Origin: Chlorops oryzae
Taxonomy: Eukaryota; Arthropoda; Insecta; Diptera; Chloropidae
NCBI GenBank assembly: GCA_020466095.1
Contig: CM035806.1
Span: forward strand, 130,892,422 to 130,956,421
DNA: 64,000 nt
Reading direction: 5' to 3'
Part shown: positions 58,531-64,000 of the stretch, piece after piece
How positions within the stretch are numbered: the stretch's first letter is position 1
Layout of the letters: each line of letters starts with the position of its first letter
The notes under the pieces: model-generated
Told to the model about the DNA's origin: nothing
What the model saw: only the letters and a program-made list of their open reading frames with translations
The model's database searches: none
Position numbers and translations under genes: made by a program

Positions 58531-59190
58531 TGTTATGGGTCGGCTACTAATAGCCAGATTTTCTTATGCGTCGGCTATTTTCATAATGTAAGATCAATTT
58601 TAAGTTAACAGCAAACTTAGCTGTGACACAAACCGATTTCTGTTAACCAACAGAATTTCAAAAGCTCGAGACGGGTTCCAACTGAAATTTTTTTCATACA
58701 AAATGCCTCATACATGTTGGAATGCATTAATCGATTAAAATGTCTGATGAACTTTTAATGAAGAACCAAATTTTAACATCATAGTAATTCAAACAATTGA
58801 AAAATTTAATTTTGAAATTACGGAATGAAAATCATTTATTTTAGTTTTTCCTTGTTTCATTATACTCAACTTGAGATTTTTATTAAAACTAGGAGTGCCA
58901 GTTGCGGTTGACATTCGACCGGACGAAAAAACTTTTATTTTTACCAGTACCTATTTTAATTTAAATTTGTAAATTTTTAAGAGAGAACAGTTTCATTATT
59001 CACAAAATTTTTCGTAAATGTTTTGAAATCATTAGGCAAATAACCATAGTGTGGAGTTTCAGATATAAAAATCCGCCATTCATCAATTGAGCGAACTCTG
59101 CAGGCGACAACACACAGTGTCACGTCTCCATAAATTTTTTTGGGAAAAAATAGGAGTTATCGTAGGGCAATGAAATTACTATAGGCCTAG
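58531..59190. other. Non-coding stretch with repeat remnant
   Basis: AT-rich. The last 80 bases (CACAGTGTCACGTCTCC onward) are a diverged partial copy of the repeat at 17030-17345, cut off by the retrotransposon tail. Confidence 0.5.
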
Positions 59191-59191
59191 G

Positions 59192-60965
59192 TTAGGTTAG
59201 GTTAGAGTGGCCGCCCCCTTTAAATGGACACACTTAGGCCGCGTGTGGGCCCATTGTGATACCACGTGGGAAGGCATGCCTCCCTAGTTACCCGTTTGGT
59301 GGAGCCAATTGGACTCATTTATGAAGCGAGCCATGTCTTTTATTCTTACAGATGATAGCTCGGTGAGAGAGGAGAAGAAGAAGGAGCCGAGTAACCTGGA
59401 TCTTCTCCTGGCTAGGCCCGGGCAGTGACACATGAGGTGGCATGAGGTGGCTCACTGATTCTTCTTCCTCCTCCGATCTGCAACTTCTACAGAAGTCATT
59501 GTATGGAACGCCAAGGCCTTCGGCATGCCTGCCTATTAGGCAGTGTCCTGTGATAATGAAGACCAAGCGCCTTATGTCGGCGCGGCCCAGGGCAAGGAGC
59601 TGACTGGTCCTTTTGTAATCTAGGTCTACCCACATCGACCTTGAGGTGAGGCAGGAATCTTCGCCTGCCCATGCCTTGCGTGCCTGCTTGTAGAAATCAG
59701 ATTTAATCTTTAATTTCACAGGCACCCACATCAGGGTCACCGAGGAGTGCTCTGCCATCTCTTGAAGAGATGAGCGGCACTCGTGGATTGTCTTGGATGT
59801 GGATACCACACTTGATAGGGATTTTAGGTTGAGCTCCTTCCGAGAAAACTCCACCCCCAACTCTGCCCTTGAGCTTAGAGGCATCCGTGAATACCTCAAC
59901 GGATTTGGAAGTAATGTCAGGTCGGTGATCCCAGTATTCTCTATTAGGGATCACGGTCTGGAAGTCTCGTTTTAAAGAGATCTGAGGGATCGTATAGTCC
60001 ACTAGAAGTGGTCGGTCCCCCATCAGAATGGCCGCATGGCCAATGGGTCTGGAGGGCCAGCATCCGATGACTTTGAGTCTGGTTGCGGATAGTTTGGCCT
60101 GTCTTTAAATAAGAAGCTCTGATGGAATCCAGTTCAGAATTGCAAATAGAGCTTTTGGAGGAGTGGTGCGCAGAGCTCCCGTGATCATTAGAGCAGCGCT
60201 CCGTCTAACTCGGCTTATCTGTGCCTGGGTTTTCTGCCTGCAAATTGCTTGCCACCAAACTAGGCGCCGTACAGAAGGATTGGCTCTACAAAAGCCACAT
60301 ATAGCCACATCAGGACTCTAGGTTTGAGTCCCCCCAAGGCTTTTGCCAAACGGGGCCTTTTTTGCAGGCCAGGGTAGGATTGGTACCCGGGGGTCCCCCA
60401 TTACCGCAGGAATGAAGTTACTGAGCTTGTACCTTCTGGTGAACAGCATCAGTTCCGTCTTCTGTGGGTGGACATTGAGTCCATTTTCCCTGCACCATGC
60501 TGATAGTATTCTAAAAGCATGCGTCATTCTACCCGAAAGGGTATTTGAATCGATCCCCGAGAGAGCTATGGCTAGGTCATCGGCGTAGCCAACCACCTTG
60601 AAACCTGAGTCTGTCAGTCTTTAAAGGAGGTTTTCCACCACAAGGTTCTATAGAAGAGGGGACAAAACGCCCCCTTGAGGAGTACCTCGGTATGTAGCTC
60701 GTCTGACCTGCTCATTACCCATCGAGGTGTTTATGCACCTGCAAACAAGGAGCTGGTGCGTAAAGTTTACCAGGTTATTATCCACCTGCATCGTGTTGAG
60801 GGCTCTAATAACAGCTGCTGGGTCTATGTTATTAAAGGCCCCTTGTATATCTACAAACGCTGCCAAGGTGTACCTTTGCAGTGAAGAGACTTCTCTATGT
60901 AGCTCAAGAGTGAGCTGAGAGCCGTTTCCGTAGATCGGCCTTTGGTATATGAGCCCATTATTTTG
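59192..60965 (-). pseudogene. 5'-truncated non-LTR retrotransposon (RT and RNase H)
   Basis: Minus-strand pieces in several frames line up in LINE order. The reverse transcriptase has AAFVDIQGAFNNIDP and RGTPQGGVLSPLL (about 60648-60950), then YADDLAIALSGID with WCRENGLNVHPQKTELMLFTRR (60400-60596). The linker is VWWQAICRQKTQAQISRVRR and GALRTTPPKALFAI (60105-60308). RNase H has VFTDASKLKGRVGGGVFS (near 59880-59930), then, after a frameshift, SSVTLMWVPVK and a Cys-rich tail, FCRSCRSEEEEESVSHL (about 59440-59480). Stops and frameshifts separate the pieces, so it is dead. Having RNase H and ending on the minus strand in repeated CTAAC units points to the LOA/I group rather than Jockey, by inference. 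The endonuclease and first ORF are missing. Confidence 0.88.
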
Positions 60966-61274
60966 AAAGTGGTATAAGTCATATTTTACTTGTTTTGATA
61001 TATTAAGAGTTTTGCATTTCAAAGGATTAAAAAATATTTTTGCATTATGGAATATGATTTTTCGACAGTAAAGTAGTGACAACAAACAAATATTAATTAT
61101 AGTTGTGAAAATTATAACCATATCTAAAAGGAATTATTGTTTTGTATGGTTAAAATGACTTATACGACTTTCATAATTAACTGAATGACTTTATAAATGA
61201 CTTACATCATTAAGAAAAGATTTTTATTAGCAATTAAAATTTTATTCAAATTCATTTCATTGTAAATAAGTAAA
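60966..61274. other. Non-coding stretch
   Basis: AT-rich; nothing recognised. Confidence 0.5.
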
Positions 61275-61754
61275 TTATTTATTAGTATTTAGGGAAATAA
61301 AGTGTTTGTGAAAAATTGGCGGGATATAGGGTAGTAAATCCATCATATCTTTACGTTTTTCTTCGGTTATTGGTCTTGTGGCTGTGTATAATGGAGGCAA
61401 ATCAATATTTTTGTATATTCTAGGTCTTCCTCTTTTAGGTGAGAGGTCTAATACTTTGAATTCAGAATTGTCATCCGAGGAAGTTTTATAAAACATCTTA
61501 TATCGCTCGTTTTTTTAAAATCTAATCCATTGAATTTTAAGCCAAGACACAGCTTCTCCATTGGTGTTTTTCTTTCTATTATTTGTTGATTCTTTAAGTT
61601 CTTTTGTCGAAATGAAATCTTTCTGAGCCATTTGTACTACCAAAAATGGGTTTCTCTTTTTACATAATTCTATTAAATTATAATAATGCTCAGGAATGTA
61701 TAAATAATTAAGAGAATTACTTGATTTCATACCTGATCCGCTATCTGAAGCCAT
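61275..61754 (-). pseudogene. Conserved-looking reading frame with one in-frame stop
   Basis: A minus-strand frame starts MASDSGSGMK, contains VQMAQKDFISTKELKE and NTNGEAVSWLKIQWIRF, meets a TAA at about 61515, and continues in the same frame with KNERYKMFYKTSSDDN, SPKRGRPRIYKNIDLPPLY and RKDMMDLLPYIPPIFHKHF to a natural stop, about 159 codons in all. The GRPR motif and the DLLPYIPP segment remind me of uncharacterised proteins encoded next to transposases in insects, but I cannot name the family. A single broken codon suggests recent inactivation, a sequencing error (the poor-quality tail begins 450 bp away) or readthrough. An earlier Met at 61793 is also possible. Confidence 0.45.
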
Positions 61755-61959
61755 GACAAAATTACCAATTATTTTGCAAAGCTTTGTGAACAAACTGATT
61801 TATACCACTATCAAAACAAACTGTAACTGCATTTTGTTTATCAACCAAAAAAGAAACCCATTTTATAGTGTTAATGTTCATGGCATACTGCTAATCTCTT
61901 CAGATTATGTTACTTTATTAGGTTTGATATGAAATAGCTGATAAAGTAGATTTTTAAAA

Positions 61960-64000
61960 TTTCTTAAAAATTTAAAATTCCATAATTTAGCAATGGCCTG
62001 GGACCCGAATGATTTTTCATCAGATGCGTTAAAGGTCTTTGAGAAGAAAGGAAAAAAAGGTCGAAAATCTTTGGAAATTTCCGGCCTTTTTGGGATGAAA
62101 ATTTAGCCGGAGCTCCGAACCAAGGGATCGCCTCCGAAATGGTATTGGCGTGATTATTCCCTTTTAAGGGAAAGCCCAATGGCCCATTTTGGCCCCAATA
62201 AACCCAAAACCCTGTTGGGCCAAAGACGTTTTGCTTCCGCCAGGGTTGTTTGCATAAGGAGGGTATTTCCCAGGGGACCCCCATTTCCCCAGTTGGTCCC
62301 AAATTTGGGTTTAGGGAAGTCTTCCAATCTCCTTTTGGACTTTAAACTTTTGGGTTCCCGGAATTTGGCGTTTTTGCCTTTCCTTCCCCTTGAAAAGCTT
62401 TGCTTTCTTTTAAAACCCGGTTGGTTTTGCTTGGGAACTTTTAATTTGAAAATTTAGGTTTCCAAAAGTGTGGTTTGGGCTGAAAAATTTTAAGGGCGCA
62501 CGGGGGTGCCGGGAAGTAAAGTTAAGGACCCAAGACCCAAGCCCTTCTTTGAGGAGGGCCCTAATTTAACAAGCCGGTTCTTATTCCCAACCTTTTTTTT
62601 TGGTCCTTTTGCCGTGTGTGAGCAGGTAAAGCGGCAAAAAAACGGGAAGGAGAGGCCAGACTTTCAGTATAACGAAATTTAGGGGGCGTGGAACCCGGCG
62701 GTTTAAATCTTTCCAAAAGGTTTGCCCATCCGCCATTACAAAGAAAAGACCGAATTCGGTTAAAACTCCCATTTTTGAAAGTTTATAAACCGCTTGTGTT
62801 TCCAAATACAAGGGGGCTTGTTAATTTTTAAAAGGAAATTTCAAAACCCAGAACCGGAAACAAAACAATACAAAAAAACCAAAACCAACAACAACAAAGG
62901 AAAAACAGCAAGAGAAAGAAATCGTTAGCCGACCGTTGGCGCCGCCGGTCATTTCCCGGTGCGGAAGAATTTAAACAACACCGCCCAATTTTAAAAATAA
63001 TTCTTTTGGGCCCAAATTCTTTAAAAAAAATGGCCTGAATACTTTTAAATTAATTACCTTTAAAAAACTTCCTTGGATAACTGTGGAGGCTTGGCCCAAA
63101 AGTGGCTTTTTCGGTTCCAAATTGGTTTGCCAACTTTATAGGCCAATTTTTGGCGGAAAATCCCTTAAATTCGGGCGCCCCAAATTTTCAATTTATAAAA
63201 GCACCAAATTACGGGAATTCCTCGTTATTGTTAGGAATTAATAATCGATTATGGGGTTTTAATACCATAATGCTTGGGCTCCAAACTCTTGTTGGTTGAA
63301 TCCCCACCCCGTTGAGTCATGGGGGAGAAAAATGTTTACGGCAATTTTTATCTAATCGGCCCAACCTTGGGCCGGCCGGGTTCAATAACCTTTCAATTTA
63401 ATTCCCAAACCTGCCGATCGGGCAACCGCCGTCCTCCCTTTTACAGGTGAAGGATCCCGCGTTACTTTGGGATAGGGGATTTGCGTTCACCAAATTAAAT
63501 ACCAGGCTGCCTTTATTAGTGGCCTTGGTGTAGGACCCATTTCGGTTGGCCAGTCAAGCCCGGGAGAAATACTCCCCAACCACCCTTTCCAGAAGCCCTT
63601 CTAAGTTTTCCGTTAGTTACCCTTCCTTGGTTCCGGGACCCATGAAGTGGAGGGATCCCTTTTGAGGCGGGCCCTTGCCGTTGAAATTTACGCCCAAAGG
63701 AAGTGATTCCCGGTCAAAGGGCCCTCGGGATTCTTGGGTGTTACCGGCATTTTGGGCCGGGAGGTTCCATTCCCTGGCTTCACAAAAACTCCTTAAAGGA
63801 AGGGGTTCCTCCCAAGGATCTTGGTATTAGGAATTTTTTTTATCGATTTGGCCCTCCCCAAATTGCCACCTTGAGCTATTGGCCGGGTTGTTAAAAATCC
63901 CACGTTATCCCAGGACAGTTTTCCTTGGTAAACCAGTCCCTGGCCTTAGGGAAATTTCGAGATTCCCTTTAACTCCGGGCCGTCAGCCCACCAAAATTGG
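61960..64000. other. Probable low-quality sequence
   Basis: From about 61960 the texture changes sharply: almost every base is doubled or tripled (GGCCC, TTGGG, AACCC, CCTTTT), GC content rises, and no repeat or gene from the rest of the window is recognisable. Short frames here should not be trusted. It looks like unedited read ends or over-called homopolymers rather than genomic sequence. Confidence 0.6.

Noticed and set aside
62179..63894. Several frames of 60-112 codons near the window end
   Set aside because: They lie in the doubled-base region and cannot be trusted.

Overview
The window looks like nuclear DNA of a higher (schizophoran) fly. A tephritid fruit fly is my best guess, but that is inference. 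The basis is the single clear host gene, a Drosophila-like L-lactate dehydrogenase with fly-sized introns, together with AT-rich non-coding DNA, frequent ATGTATGT/TACATA words and DINE-1-like repeats. Most of the 64 kb is gene-poor and made of nested non-autonomous DNA elements.

Layout. From 1 to 17 kb the DNA is non-coding, with cryptic penta- and hexanucleotide arrays, one DINE-1-like repeat (3.0-3.8 kb) and several MITEs. At 17.75-18.62 kb on the minus strand is a spliced N-terminal fragment of a transposase-like gene. At 20.24-22.45 kb a 2.2 kb hAT-type element holds tRNA-like units, one of them split by a second hAT element with a perfect 8-bp target duplication. From 22.8 to 31.1 kb lie further DINE-1-like and hAT/mariner-type repeats. 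From 31.59 to 37.95 kb there is a 6.36 kb inverted duplication with 2.3 kb arms around a 1.8 kb spacer. Ldh lies at 39.33-40.42 kb on the minus strand. From 41.6 to 47.3 kb MITEs, nested DINE-1-like copies and a 728-bp fold-back follow one another. From 50.2 to 54.2 kb are near-tandem repeats, a 380-bp GA tract, two elements with CCCAGC ends, and a block of GACTTTAAAGTC palindromes. From 55.98 to 58.53 kb a second large inverted repeat has one arm carrying a CCCAGC element that the other arm lacks. At 59.2-60.97 kb is a 5'-truncated, frameshifted non-LTR retrotransposon. At 61.3-61.75 kb a conserved reading frame is broken by one stop. The last 2 kb look like poor-quality sequence.

Main observation. 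Several unrelated element families in this window share one design: short conserved ends and target duplications around an interior of reiterated short palindromic words. The word differs between families and even between related copies: TATCCGG, ATTCGC, CACG, GAATTAC, GACTTTAAAGTC, CTAGTGAG, TTCTTCGATGAA. I see no CRISPR array, rRNA or operon, and no intact transposase. Ldh is the only gene I would call functional.
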